Assembly: GCF_034702125.1 (NCBI RefSeq)
Contig: NC_085880.1
Location: forward strand, 18,833,528 to 18,897,527
Source of the DNA: Engraulis encrasicolus
Taxonomy: Eukaryota > Chordata > Actinopteri > Clupeiformes > Engraulidae
Direction of reading: 5' to 3'
DNA length: 64,000 nt
The notes under the pieces were generated by a model. It did not search any database and was not told the DNA's origin. It worked only from the letters and a program-made list of their open reading frames with translations. The translations under genes and the position numbers were made by a program. Shown piece by piece: positions 14,072-25,100 of the stretch. How positions within the stretch are numbered: position 1 is the stretch's first letter; every line of letters begins with the position of its first letter.

Positions 14072-17000
14072 TGAGTGAGTGAGTGAGTGAGTGAGTGAGT
14101 GAGTGAGTGAGTGAGTGAGTGAGTGAGTGAGTGAGTGAGTGAGTGAGTGAGTGAGTGAGTGAGTGAGTGAGTGAGTGAGTGAGTGAGTGAGTGAGTGAGT
14201 GAGTGAGAGAGAGAGAGACAGGGAGACAGGGAGACAGAGGGTACGTTCGGATCGGAAGGCAGTGACTCAATTACCCCCCCCCCCCACACATGAACAGGTC
14301 TCTGATCTGACCAGTGAGGTTAGCTGATGACGCAGTCGTTTCGAACGGCACTAACTAGTGCGCTGCCCTGTGCATTTGATCTTACGGCGATTCCATGGCG
14401 GGAGTTACGTTCATCACGGTAGCGCTTAACTTCCGCATGCTATTTGAACGGTGAATGACCGCCAGACGACGGAATCGTAAAATAGGCTATTATTTATTTA
14501 TCATCTAGCGACGGCATATTTAGATACTACAATGTTGATTTGCCGCTTCAATTCTCAACATCTGTGTACATAAGTGTCAGAATAAAGAACATTATAAGGT
14601 GGTAGTTTGGGTAGTAGCCATGTTTGTTTTTCAGATTTCTGGTTGAGAGGGAGGTGGCGCACAGCATTTTGGGTACAAAGGCAGCGTAGTCAGCATCTGA
14701 TGGTGCCCTCAAATATCACCGTTGCGCCCACAAATGCAGTCAACTGCCAAGGGAGGAAATAAAGTAATTTTTCGTTTCGATCCACACTTCATGACTCGAT
14801 GTCCAGTTAGCTCACTGGAAAGACAGCTGCCTTCCCTGTTTCGAATGGACCCAGAGAGATAGGGAGACAGAGAGACAGGCAGACAGAGAGAGAGATAGGG
14901 AGACAGAGAAAGAGACTGAGAGACAGGCAGACAGAGAGAGAGATAGGGAGACAGAGAGAGAGACTGAGAGATACAGAGTCTAAACAACTGGGCAGAATAA
15001 GGCCTTACTGTGCCACAGGAGTCCGGTCCTCCATGGAAGAGGTCGCAGGTCATGCGCACAACCTCGGCCTCCATCTTCCTCACCCCGGGGAATATGTCCG
15101 GGTGAAGGGGGTTACTCCAGGCGAAGTCCCCATATACCTACAAAAAAACAACACATAAAAACACTTAGACCAGATCACGGCCGATAAGGGTTAGACAGCT
15201 GGTTTTGACATTACACGCTTAGCAGCAGGGCCGGATTAATGCTCAGGTTAGATATGGCTGCAGCCTAGGGGCCTACACCTGCCAGGGGGCCCAAATTGGC
15301 CAAAAGGGGGGTAAATTAAAAACTGCATAATTTTCACAAGATGCAGTGTTGAAAAAGTCCTCTCCACAGTTGGCAGATATGCCATCCTAAACTCCTATCT
15401 TGGAATTATGACACTGTTTATGCAATATTGTCGCAAAATATGCCTTCTGTGGGGGCCTAAAGCAAACTGTAGCCTACGGGGCCCCAGCCACCTTAATCTG
15501 GCCCTGTTTAGCGGCTGGATATCTGCTGCACGCACGCCTAAAATGGGAACAGCTGAACAAAAAAGTCCCAGAGGGTCAGTGGGGGAGTTTTCACACAGCT
15601 GGGTTTGTGTACATGTGTAGATAAATAGGCTACATGTGCTCTATCACTCCATCCAACTTAAACTAAAACGTGAACTACAAAAACAACAAGATACAAAGGA
15701 CAAGATATTTTACTGTCGTTTGATATTGTTATTTCAATGACAATGTTTTGAGCTCAAAAAAATCCCCAAAGCTTTGTAAACAAAAACGAAAATCGGTAAA
15801 CTACAATCTAGAGAAACCTTGCTAATTATTTTTTAAAAACCAGCGAGAGCAGAGTTTTCATTTTGACATGAAGTAAATGATTTATGTCTGCAACACTGTT
15901 AATGCTCCCCAGTTGTTTAATGGCACAACGTTTCAGACCTTAGTCGTTCTTCAAGTGCAACCAAGAAGGACTAAGGTCCGAAACGTTGTGCCATTAAACA
16001 ACTGAGAGCATTAACAGTGATGCAGTATTTTATCCTTTACTTCAGTTATTTTGTTTTGTCCAGCACCTGTGTCACTGATGTGCGTGCATTCTCTGCTTTC
16101 TTTTCATTTCGACATACCTTCACCAGCAGCGTGCTGTTTGATATTGTTATTTCAATGACAGCAATGAAAGGTTTTGAGCTCAAGGCTTTGTAAAACAAAA
16201 AGCAAAATCAATTAACTACAATCTAGTGAAACCTTGATAATTATTCAAATGTTTTCAGCGAGAGCAGTTTTATTTCAACATACCTTCACCAGCAGCTTGG
16301 TTAGCGTGTCATCTCCCCAGTACACGGCTCCGGACACCTTGCCATTCTCCCAGTCCACCTCATCTGGACAGATAAAACATCAGCAAATATGTGATGATAA
16401 AAACCCATCTAATATCTCGACTTAAATTACCTTTGATGGATATTTACGAACACGCAAAACACGTAAAACTGTTTAAATGTGGAAAAAAATGTACCAAAAA
16501 AATCTGTTCAATGTATTGATCCAGTGGATGAATGCATTGACTAAATGTAGTCATGTTTTTTGTGTAGACATTCCTTAAATAATTGGTTATTTTACTCATG
16601 TATAGTTTGGAGTGAGGAGACGGCACACTCTTTCTTTGATTTTTTTTTTATTCCAAGGGCAAGATAACGTTTCATCATCTTCATCAGAGGAATTTAATGC
16701 TAAAAAATGGTTGAGAGGTTATCCTGCCATGGAATAAAAAAAATCAAAGAAAAAAGGATTTTAAGTGTGCTGTCTCCTCACTCCAAACTTAGTCAAACTT
16801 TGCCTTGCACCTTGTCTTGGGATGTGCACAATCTTCACTCTCAGCTAACTCCTACATAGTCCAATATGGTGCTCCAGACAGCTTTAAAATCACCTCAAAG
16901 AGTTAACAATCCAGCACTGTTACTACATGCCCTCACAGGCTAACTCATTAATGGGCCTCTGGCCATGACAAGTGCAGCTGCAGCAACAACAACAACAGCA

Positions 17001-20000
17001 GCAACAACACGTCAGCATAATCTTTATCACACTCTTGACTTGACCATTCCTTCAAAAGAAAGCAGGAGTGAGAGAGAGTAAACACCACAACAGCATTTTG
17101 AGACCAAACTCCCCAAAACAAAATGGCCATACAGGAGTTCTGTGAGATCTTTACAGTATTTACAGTGGTTGTATAACATATAAACACTGGCTTTTATTTG
17201 TACAAGGCCATAGTTGGCCAGCTCCCCTTGTATATACAGAGCCTTTTATCTTTTAGCAATCAAGGATATAACCTACGATCAAGTAGCTACATTGTTTTAA
17301 ATGTCCCCATAGTAAAAACAGAATTTGGTAAAACTGCTTTTATTCATTGTTATTCATTGTTATTCATCCAACTCACTGGAATGAGCTTCAGAAATCTCTT
17401 AAGCTTTCCGTTTTTTATGTCTGTAGCTGAGTTTAAAGCCTATCTTAATGACACTTTTAAATCTGTCTGCACTTGCTTTTAATCTTGTAATCTCCTTTTA
17501 ATCTTGCTTTATGTTTATTATTTTATGTTTTTTATTGTGTAATTTTATCTCTTCATCCATATTAATATGTTCCGTTTTGTCTGTGTCCTGTCTGTAAATG
17601 TAAATGTAATGTGTGCTGCCGCCTTGGCCAGGGCTCACTTGTAAAAGAGAATTTTATTCTCAATGTGATTTTATTTCCCTGGTTAAATAAAGGTAAAAAA
17701 AAAAAAAAACAGAGAAGGTCTATTGGGTTAGTTAGAACTAAGAAAATCTTTGATATAACATCTATATTAGCATTGTGTAGACCTACAATTACTGCGATCA
17801 CTGTATAGCAATATCGCTTTATAACACTTCTTGAAATAAGGAAAACTTCATGTAGTACTTTTGAAGTAAGGAAAACTCTCCAAAAAGCATGCAAACAAGT
17901 TTCTTGTGCTGTTCAATGGCACTTTGAAAAATCATGCTAATAGGCCAGCCGACATTTGTCCTCCCCTAGTGTTGCCAGATTAGGTGATTTCCTGCCCAAT
18001 TGGCCTGTTTAGATGGCCGCCTGCGGGTAAAAATGGGTAAAAAGGGTATTTGGGCAAATTTGTGGCCATAGAAATCAAAAGAATTTACTTCAAATTGGGC
18101 GATATTTAGTGCTTCCAGGTGGGCTTTGGGCATTTTTTGGGTTGGAAACCAACAGTCACATCTGGCAACCCTGTCTTCCCCACCCACATCCCTGTACTCA
18201 CTGAGGGACTGGTACTCTCGGATGCGCTGCAAGACCTGCTCGTGGGTCAGCCCCTGTTTCGGCAGGCTTTTGGTGTAGGTCATGCCATCCTTCAGTGAGC
18301 ACAGGCTCTCCGACATGTCGTCCAAGGCCTTGTTGAGCTGGGTTTGGATCTGTAAGGTACAACAACAGGGCAGGAATGTCACAGTCAGCATTTCTGAAAT
18401 AGCTAGCGTCACATGTTGGGGAGCAGTGATCACTATCTAGTATGTCAGGGCCACATGATAACTGAACTTAGTCGACACGAGACGTGTCAATCAACAAGCA
18501 CACACTGTTTTCAGCCTCTCGCACGTATTGTTATTGTGGAAATTACATTGCAAGCTGTGAGGCAATACTTCCGCTCAAAGTCAAGGCCATCAGGTGGAAA
18601 CAGACAACCTCTGTTCACTCCTTTGGTATAAGCAACCGCACCAATAATCATACTAAGTCCAATACTGGAAGAAATGTTGCCTTGCTGCCAGGCATATGAA
18701 AGTGTTCACATAGTACTAGGTATTCAGCCAACACATACGTAGTGTGTTCCTGGCAAAGGTGTAGGTTTGGCTCAAAAAGTGGTGGGGACATTTCAATGGC
18801 AAATTGTCCAGATATGCTGTTTTTGCGTTGTTTTTCTGAAAGAGTGGTGGGGACAAGCTAGGTTTATCTGAAGAGTGGTATGGACATGTCCCAACCATCC
18901 CCCCCTAAAATTACGCCCAACTACCTGCAGTGGATTTAGATTATCCCACCAGATCCTACATGACGGTGTGTTCATACAACAGTGATGTTATTAGTAGCCA
19001 ATTGTCAAAAAGTAAAGTTAAGTGTTGAGAAAACACACTTCACACACAACTGAGAGACATGGCTAGCTAGTTCAATCCAGACTCTAGCAAGTATCAGTGA
19101 CCTTGAGTAAACCTGAGTCTTTATCACATCGCAGCAAATGACGAAAACTGGGCCAAAGGTCCAGACTCGTCTGCCTGCTCGTGACTGCCCAACTCTTCTG
19201 TAACTCCACAGAACACTGCTGTGTGCTGTGGTGCATGTGTGATACTCACTGTGTTTCCAACAAAGGGTATTTTTCTGACGAGGCGAAAGAAGCGCTTCTT
19301 GATTCGTGACATCAGGCCTGTGGGATCACAAGATCAAAGTGCAGACTTTTGTGGTGAACATTTTTTTCACCATATGATGCCCTTTTTAAAAAAGACTCTT
19401 TGAACACATTAGTCAGTCACGAAGGGGGAAGTAGACATTTTCAAGTGACCAGAAACGCATCTAGACCGGTCTTTGTGCCTCTTTAATGGCATGTTCTAGT
19501 TCACTATTCGCTGGACTTTACGTTCTTCTACTGGCAAACACAGTCTGTTTTGTTCCAGTTCCCTGATGTTTACTTACAAAAGCCTTCATTAGCCTGATGC
19601 TCACGTCCTGCGTGCTTAAACATGTTGACATTAGCGTCAGTCCAACAAACAGTTAGAGCTATGTGTGTCATGCTAGCAAAACATTGAGGCACGTCTTGCA
19701 AGACCTGTTCCAAATATGGAGAAGGGTACATTCTTAAAAACAATACTTTCCTAAGCAGATCATCAAATGGTATTTCAAACGACATCTGACATCATGTGTT
19801 CTCTGCCAACAAAGGACCTTTAGGGAAGTGACTTCAGGCCAGATCCCAACTCATGCAACTTTTCTCACCACACTGTTAACCACATGGACAGCGTTGAAAA
19901 ATAGCCTCATGGATGAAACGTCTGCTCATTAAGCACTTACTCCTGACTCAGGAGACTTAAGTCACGCTAACCTACCAGGACCTACCTTGTGTGTTTGTGT

Positions 20001-20003
20001 GTG

Positions 20004-20046
<43 letters not shown>

Positions 20047-20057
20047 CAGACAGAAGA

Positions 20058-20110
<53 letters not shown>

Positions 20111-23100
20111 CTGATGTAAGGCTGATTGCTTTACTCAAGTGGGTGCTTGGTACAATAATATGTATTAGGTATTTGTGTATGTTTTATATATGTGTATTTA
20201 TGTAAGCTATCAGACATTTCCCTATTCCCGATTATTTGAAGTACTCTACTCACTCTTCTCTACTCTACTCTGGTTGAGTCAAATCAGTGTGTGAAGCCCT
20301 TCTGGCTTTCCTTCCCACTGGGATGCCAGCTAATTTAACCTTCATCACAGCTGCACTGTAGTCATTGCCCCATAGGGCTTGAGTCACGGTCTTACTAAGT
20401 AATATAAAACACCAGCAGCGGGCTCTGACAGGACCAAGCGTATTCAGTTCGAATACCCACGCACTTCCCCATGGCGAGCAAGTGAAGGATTAAGAATGGG
20501 GTTGCGTGAGATGCTTCGACTACAGAAGCAGATAGATATATTAGTTCCTCAACCGGTGCCAGGCAGTGTACATCCCTTTTAAATGACCTTTCACCCCCAT
20601 AATGATTTTTAGCTACAGCTTGGGCAGAACACAGGGCTCTAAATTAACACCAGTCAATCGGCCAAATGCTGGTAACATTTCAATTTGGCTGGTGAAAATG
20701 ACCAAGTTGCTAGTCACTTTGACCGATTAGTCAGAATGTGTTTGGCTAGTACAATCACTATCTACTAGCTATTTTGGCTGGTGGTGAAAAACGTTCATTT
20801 AGAGATCTTGTTAGAAGCCTAAGGGACTGTCAGAATAAAAAGCAGTACTTCATTCTCTTCATGCGGAGGCTCTACTATAAACTTGTTGTTACCAAAACGG
20901 TAATGACCATGTCTTCATTTGTTACTTAAGACTGCCGGAAATGTCATAGCAAAGTTATGATGCAATCGAGTTGCTTCAGCTGATGGACGGATGACTGGCG
21001 ATCCCATGCTCAGCAAAAAAAAAGGCTTCAAAGGACATGTTGTTTTGTGTATTGTGCAAGATCATCATACAGCACAGTGCCATCATGATTAGACTTACTC
21101 TCTGGTTGAAAAATGAGCCCTTTGACCCATACTGCTCCGAGAGTGGCGAGTATGGTGGCTGCGATGATCTGCCAGGGCTCCAGGTTGGCACACTGCGAGT
21201 TCACCAGCCGACGACCTTCCTCCACGTACAGCAGCACCATCTCCTTGTACACCTCCACGGCACCCTGAGGAATCAATAGAGGACACACAACACAATACGT
21301 AATTAATTAATCATACTCAGTCTCTTCCTTAGTGCATCTACACGCATTAACATGTAACATCACATACTTCTATTAAGGTACAGTACAAGCATGAAATCCG
21401 ACACACTGTCAGATACACAGGTTAGTAAATAATTACGGTTGCAGGGACAGTACAATTATAAAGAGTATCCCAACTACAATGCCTGTCCTAAACATATCAC
21501 AGCTTCCATTGCCGTAAGTGAAAAACAGAGTTTTCCTTCTCACGATCCCTAACAATCCCAGTTGAAGTGACTTACAAACTGATTGACAATTATGCAAGAT
21601 AATGTGCTTTACAAATGCTGTTGTTATTGCTAGATTGCTACTTACATTGGTTGCCTCACTCATTCTGGAAGATGCGAGTGGTTCTCCTGCATACAACAAA
21701 TAGGTATGACGCCTACAGCGGATCAAACCTAGCGCTGTACCTCTACACCTTCAACAGTCGCTGACTGACAATCTGGACAGTTGAAATAATAGTGAAAGGA
21801 CCGTCTTCCACCTCGCCCCTCCTTCCGGCTTATCAACACATTGATAACCTATAAGAGAACAGCTGCTGCCATTATCTAAAGATGGACTCACACCTTATTG
21901 GTTGGCATACATAGGAAACTACGACTGAACACACCTTTGAGTTGTGTCTAAAGAACATTAAAGAATTGCTTATAACAAACAGGCTTAGTCCAATGTCACA
22001 TAATCCATTGCTTATCTATCAGTCAATAGTCCTGTGTTTTATGGCGCGAGACACAGCGGATTGATAACGGTAAAGATTGTGCTAGTAATGGTACAATTGA
22101 AGGCATGTTGAAAGGTCACCTTCATCCATACCTTCAGAAAGCGGCCATTGGCATGCATAACGACGACGCATATGTCACATAACCCCACCTTAAGTAACCA
22201 TGGCCATGAGGGGACGTGACTCAAGTCTTGAATAACTCATATAAGAAGAACTAACCTATGGTGACCTTAAAAGCAACAGTGTTATTATCAGGGCTCTAAA
22301 TGAACACCAACCAACCGGCTGGTGGACAAGACCAACTTACTAGCCACTTTGACCCATTAGTGAGTGTGTGTTTGGCTAGTACCGTAAGTATAACTAGTGT
22401 TGTAGCGCTCGAGACCGGTCTTGACCTGCGTAGGTCTTGGTCTTGTCTTGGTCTCGGACATAGCGGTCTTGAAGGGATTTGTGCACAAATTAAGCCACCC
22501 ATGCTCACCACAAAACCTTATCATGACACAATGTAAAAACTGCCCTGTGGTGTATTTTGTGTAGTTCATATTAAAGCATGTTTATTTTGGTATTATGGTA
22601 CTTTTGTTCTTTAGTTCACACTAGTTCACAATCTCTAGCACTCTAGGGATAGTCTTGACTTGGTTTCGCCCTGTCTTGGTCTTGGTCTCGACAGGTCTGT
22701 CTTGGTCTTGGTCTTAATACCCTACGGTCTTGGTAATGTCTTGGTCTCGGACTAAGCGGTCTCGACTACATCACTAAGTAGAACATCTACTAGCCATTTT
22801 GTTCTGGCGATGGAAAAAGTTCATTTAGGGCCCTAGTTATTATACAGCACTGATGTTTGTCCTCTTCTCCACAAACATGTTCTGCTTGCCTGCCTGCCTG
22901 CCTGCCTGCGTTAAGCCATTGAAACTTTCCCTTGAGGGTTGCGTGTTGAGTAATAAATATCTCCCTCCATTGACAGATTGAGGGCCAGCCCATGCGTAAT
23001 CCTTGTGTCGTCTACTACAGTCTTGGCAGGCTCAGTCTCCCAGGCGAGTGGAGCGGGTCTGACAGACTGGATGCAACTCTAGAGTCTGTGTCAGGCGAGT

Positions 23101-24942
23101 GGCTCTGACTGACTGGATGTTACTACTACTGTCTGTCTGTGTGTGGAGGACGAGAGTGTAAAACCATCCCCCAACCGCAGCTGCTGAAGTCGACTCCGAC
23201 AAGATCTCCAACAGGTTTGGCAGGGTCAGCCAAGTGGATGAGCGAGCTTGGGCACACTACATGCAGACCATGTGAATAGTAGTAGTAGCGTGTTTAACTG
23301 TTAAGTGTTGTCCCAATTTGTAGGGAAAGTTTGAAACCACAAATTGCTTCCACTCCATCTTCCCCGCGAGGTGTCTCGTTTTGAAAGGCGACTTCAAATA
23401 AAGTGAAGGAAAATGGGACCAGGGCCTGGACAACGGCATGTTTTTGTGTTCTTCATCTGTACACGACAGCTCCTAAAATGCTGCAGACGTTGGGAAACTG
23501 ACTGCATTGCATAAAAGTCCTGCAACACATCTATCCGTTATGGAATCACCTCTGGCAGGTCTTCACCTCGCCCATAAACCGATGAGATTAAATCATATTA
23601 TCTACACATGGGGCAAAAGGCAGGGACTGGAAGGCGTGTTGGAACAAGGCAGCAACCTTCAGAAGGTCCTCACAGTTTGGTCAACACACAGTTTGATTTG
23701 TTTACCTTTCAGAAAACAATTACTCAGTGCCTTGGTGATGACAATTACATCATAGCATTCAGAATGAGGCATAGAGAGGGTAAGAGTATGGCCATGAAAA
23801 GAAAAAAGGGAGGAAATGGTAGAAGAATAAAAAGGGGTCAAGTCTCATGTCACACGAGATGCCGGCAGTAAACACTTGCTTTCTTCTTGTTCCCCATTGT
23901 GGAGTAGGCGCAAGCGCCTCTGCCTTTTTCCAAAGGGTTGTGCGCGAGGGGACCTTTGTTGTCCCCTGGGAGGTCATATTTCCCAAGGTGCATGTGAGCA
24001 TAGAAACTGCTGCTCGGGGTGTGTTGAGGGGGACAACAAAAGCGATTCCTCAGTTAACTTCCCACCTTAGTCAGAGGACTGATTTGCGTGGGTGGTTGAA
24101 TAGGTTTGCATTTATTACTGCATCGCAAATTCACTTAGCTACTTAATGATGCAAACTGGTGTGTCCATATCAGCTGTCCAACACGAAGAGCAGCTGGCAT
24201 ATTGAAGACGCTGTTGGCTGAATGCTGGTAAGAGCTACCTCTACCGTGGCTGAACAGTGTAGTTTAGGGGTGCCCAAATATTATGGTTACCTCCGCGAAG
24301 AGCAAAACGGAGCAACTGGGCTTCGTGTGGCGTAACGCCAAGCTCCAAGGCAGTGAAGTCAGTCAACAGCGAGGGCTACAGCTAGGCTATAGCGCAGAGC
24401 TACTTCCCCTGAGACTTGCAACTGAGGAAGTCTATTGATAGAGATGTGATGCCGCACACAATGAAAAGGCAACACAAAGCAAGGCAAGCAGCAGCATTGA
24501 CTTAGTTCACAGTTCTATATCTAGTTCATCTGTCACGAAATTATCTGAGCGCATAGGCTACCCCGTGCGTATTCACACAAAAGTACCTGGTGTTTGTTCT
24601 CTGAAAGTTTCCCCTTTATAACTGGGTAAATGTTTAATATCTACCCTGTAGGCTACTGTCCGACTATCAGGATCGAAACTCATGTTGGCGTTATTTTTTT
24701 AAGTTGGACATCGTGAGTTTTGAATAAGTTCGGGTAAACAAAGCTACCTCTTGCGTATCGTCCTCAACCTCAACCGTGCCTTCAGCTACATCCTCAACTG
24801 CACGAATAGGTTTTAATCACTGACCCAATTCCCTGGCGTCCATCGCCTGATAAATTATCGATGACCAGGTTGGTCTTTGAAGCCTGTTGTTTAAAAAGAG
24901 AAGACTTGAGTTGACATTTGAATCACTCACCCAGTAGTCCAT
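5151..24942 (-). CDS. sgpl1: sgpl1, sphingosine-1-phosphate lyase 1 (complete, 14 coding exons)
   Basis: ER-membrane, PLP-dependent enzyme that cleaves sphingosine-1-phosphate to hexadecenal and phosphoethanolamine, the exit step of sphingolipid breakdown. Coding exons, in order on the minus strand: 24942-24931, 21264-21099, 19317-19250, 18349-18202, 16363-16284, 15137-15009, 13742-13654, 12989-12881, 11801-11703, 10899-10753, 9822-9584, 8622-8476, 7517-7397, 5318-5151. All phases agree and total 573 codons plus TGA (human protein: 568). A membrane segment lies at about residues 36-56 ([16 protein letters not shown]). Exon 7 opens with the PLP-phosphate loop VTSGGTES (from residue 202). HVDACLGGF and the Schiff-base motif SADTHK put the catalytic lysine at residue 349. 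The C-terminus is GAIYGMAQ plus a variable tail. The first exon (MDYW) is the least certain, because an alternative start exon exists at 21663-21646. Confidence 0.93.
5614..7355. mobile_element. 1.7-kb non-autonomous DNA transposon in sgpl1 intron 13
   Basis: The ends are inverted: CAGGGTATCTGCA on the left and the complement of CAGGGTCCCCGCGGTGCA on the right, each followed inward by AATTTAATGCTTTTTAATAC-like sequence in opposite orientations. No transposase frame was recognised inside. Flanking 8-mers (TCTGTAGA, TGTAGAGG) resemble each other but do not align exactly, so a target duplication is unproven. The right end lies 41 bases from the exon 13 splice donor. Confidence 0.6.
7857..8111. 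mobile_element. MITE with AAAGGGACAGTGTG ends
   Basis: Starts AAAGGGACAGTGTGTGAG and ends CACAGTGTCCCTTT, an inverted repeat. The interior TACTTACCACCACCATCAAA recurs inverted in the neighbouring element at 8113-8430. Confidence 0.65.
8113..8430. mobile_element. Related MITE in opposite orientation
   Basis: Ends ACACAGTGCACCTTT with an inverted match at its start (GTGCACTATGTAGGAT). It carries the reversed TTTGACGGTGGTGGTAAGTA block of the previous element. The two sit head-to-head in sgpl1 intron 12. Confidence 0.6.
9883..10114 (-). mobile_element. tRNA-derived SINE (minus orientation)
   Basis: On the minus strand the tRNA-like head reads GTGGTCTAATGGTTAGGAC (box A-like) then GCAGGTTCGAATCCCA (box B). 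A body with TCGCTTTGGATAAAAGCG follows, ending in a TAATG/ATGTA-rich tail. Related copies: 37287-37375 (partial), 53008-53492 (interrupted) and 57087-57310. Confidence 0.75.
11600..11694. repeat. (GT)n microsatellite next to the sgpl1 exon 9 donor
   Basis: About 80 bases of GT dinucleotides. On the sgpl1 transcript this is (CA)n starting within about 20 bases of the donor at 11702. Confidence 0.95.
11900..12400 (-). pseudogene. Tc1/mariner-like transposase relic
   Basis: On the minus strand a frame at 12278-12063 encodes [20 protein letters not shown], the conserved DWPAQSPDLNPIEHLW block near the C-terminal catalytic residue of Tc1-family DDE transposases. Related sequence continues on both sides but in other frames and without the N-terminal DNA-binding domain. 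It is a decayed fragment inside sgpl1 intron 8 with no complete reading frame. Confidence 0.8.
13232..13507. mobile_element. Palindromic MITE with GGTAACACTTTATTTT ends
   Basis: About 276 bp. The left end GGTAACACTTTATTTT is mirrored by AAAACAAAGTGTTACC, and most of both arms pair (GATCTACCACATTAGGTACA). The centre holds GGTTAAGGGTTAGGG-like telomere-type repeats, which here are part of the loop. Confidence 0.75.
14038..14220. repeat. (GT)n followed by (GAGT)n microsatellite
   Basis: A GT run to about 14069, then about 35 GAGT tetramers, ending in GAGA. It lies in sgpl1 intron 6 between exons 15009-15137 and 13654-13742. A C-run follows at about 14274-14285. Confidence 0.95.
15226..15506. 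mobile_element. hAT-like MITE, CAGGGCCGGATTAA ends
   Basis: Starts CAGGGCCGGATTAA and ends TTAATCTGGCCCTG. It is flanked by the 8-mers CTTAGCAG and TTTAGCGG (6 of 8 matching), consistent with a decayed hAT target duplication. It lies in sgpl1 intron 5. Confidence 0.75.
15717..16300 (-). repeat. Tandem duplication including the sgpl1 exon 5 donor
   Basis: TTTGATATTGTTATTTCAAT and the following 140 bases occur twice, from about 15719 and from about 16137. Each unit ends in GACATACCTTCACCAGCAGC or its near copy, which is the minus-strand exon 5 end (LLVK) plus GTATG donor. The true donor follows 16284 and the decoy follows 16118. A roughly 230-bp insertion separates parts of the first unit. Confidence 0.75.
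15885..16030. repeat. Fold-back repeat in sgpl1 intron 5
   Basis: AATGCTC..AGTTGTTTAATGGCACAACG and its complement form arms of about 55 bases around a short loop (TTCAAGTGCAACC). It sits inside the first unit of the duplication described at 15717-16300. Confidence 0.7.
16605..16790. repeat. Fold-back repeat in sgpl1 intron 4
   Basis: AGTTTGGAGTGAGGAGACGG near the start and its complement CTGTCTCCTCACTCCAAACT at the end pair, with inner T-rich and A-rich arms also complementary. Confidence 0.65.
17195..17712 (+). mobile_element. 5'-truncated LINE 3' end
   Basis: The translated start ([18 protein letters not shown], then [22 protein letters not shown]) resembles the C-terminal tail of non-LTR retrotransposon reverse transcriptases, with a frame break near 17340-17360. 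A UTR ending in CCTGGTTAAATAAAGGT and a 15-base A-run follows. It lies in sgpl1 intron 4 and is inactive. The clade is not certain. Confidence 0.65.
20007..20106. repeat. (GA)n microsatellites (two tracts)
   Basis: GA runs at about 20007-20043 and 20061-20106, separated by GGACAGACAGAAGAATC, in sgpl1 intron 2. Confidence 0.95.
20632..20815. mobile_element. hAT-like MITE, CAGGGCTCTAAATTAAC family (copy 1)
   Basis: Starts CAGGGCTCTAAATTAACACC. The interior GTGTTTGGCTAGTACAATCA and the right part GTTCATTTAGAG match copies at 22289-22835 and 49067-49442. The right end is decayed. Confidence 0.65.
21646..21663 (-). other. Alternative first coding exon candidate of sgpl1
   Basis: On the minus strand an ATG opens six codons, MSEATN, followed directly by a strong GTAAGT donor in phase 0. 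It could therefore join the acceptor at 21264 just as the MDYW exon does. An upstream promoter or untranslated exon cannot be recognised by eye. It may be an alternative N-terminus or chance. Confidence 0.4.
22289..22835. mobile_element. hAT-like MITE, same family (copy 2), carrying a nested element
   Basis: Starts CAGGGCTCTAAATGAACACC and ends CATTTAGGGCCCTA. It is flanked by perfect 8-bp duplications GTTATTAT (22281-22288 and 22836-22843). The element at 22395-22775 is inserted in it. Confidence 0.85.
22395..22775. mobile_element. Nested palindromic transposon (GTCTTGGTCT-rich)
   Basis: Ends TAGTGTTGTAG and CTACATCACT are inverted. The subterminal repeats GACCGGTCTTGACC and GGTCTTGGTC pair internally. 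It is flanked by AAGTATAAC (22386-22394) and AAGTAGAAC (22776-22784), an imperfect 9-bp duplication inside the outer element. Confidence 0.75.
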
Positions 24943-25100
24943 CTTCTTCACCGAGGGCAATCCGCAAACAGATGCGTTGAAGTCGCTTTTGTCGGATTCA
25001 GTACGAAAAGTTGGTCCTTATTGCTGCGTTGATCGACCTGCTTGGTGTCTGGGGTCTTATTGTCATGGTACAATCATACACAATCTTGTATCAGGAAGTG
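24943..25100 (-). promoter_or_regulatory. Putative sgpl1 5' UTR and promoter zone
   Basis: Sequence upstream of the ATG at 24942 on the minus strand. The start context is GAAGAAGATGG, a good Kozak match. No TATA box or other clear core element was seen, and the start site is not located. Confidence 0.35.

Noticed and set aside
23507..24146. Several 60-99 residue open frames in sgpl1 intron 1
   Set aside because: No homology, no consistent splice sites, and composition like the surrounding noncoding DNA.
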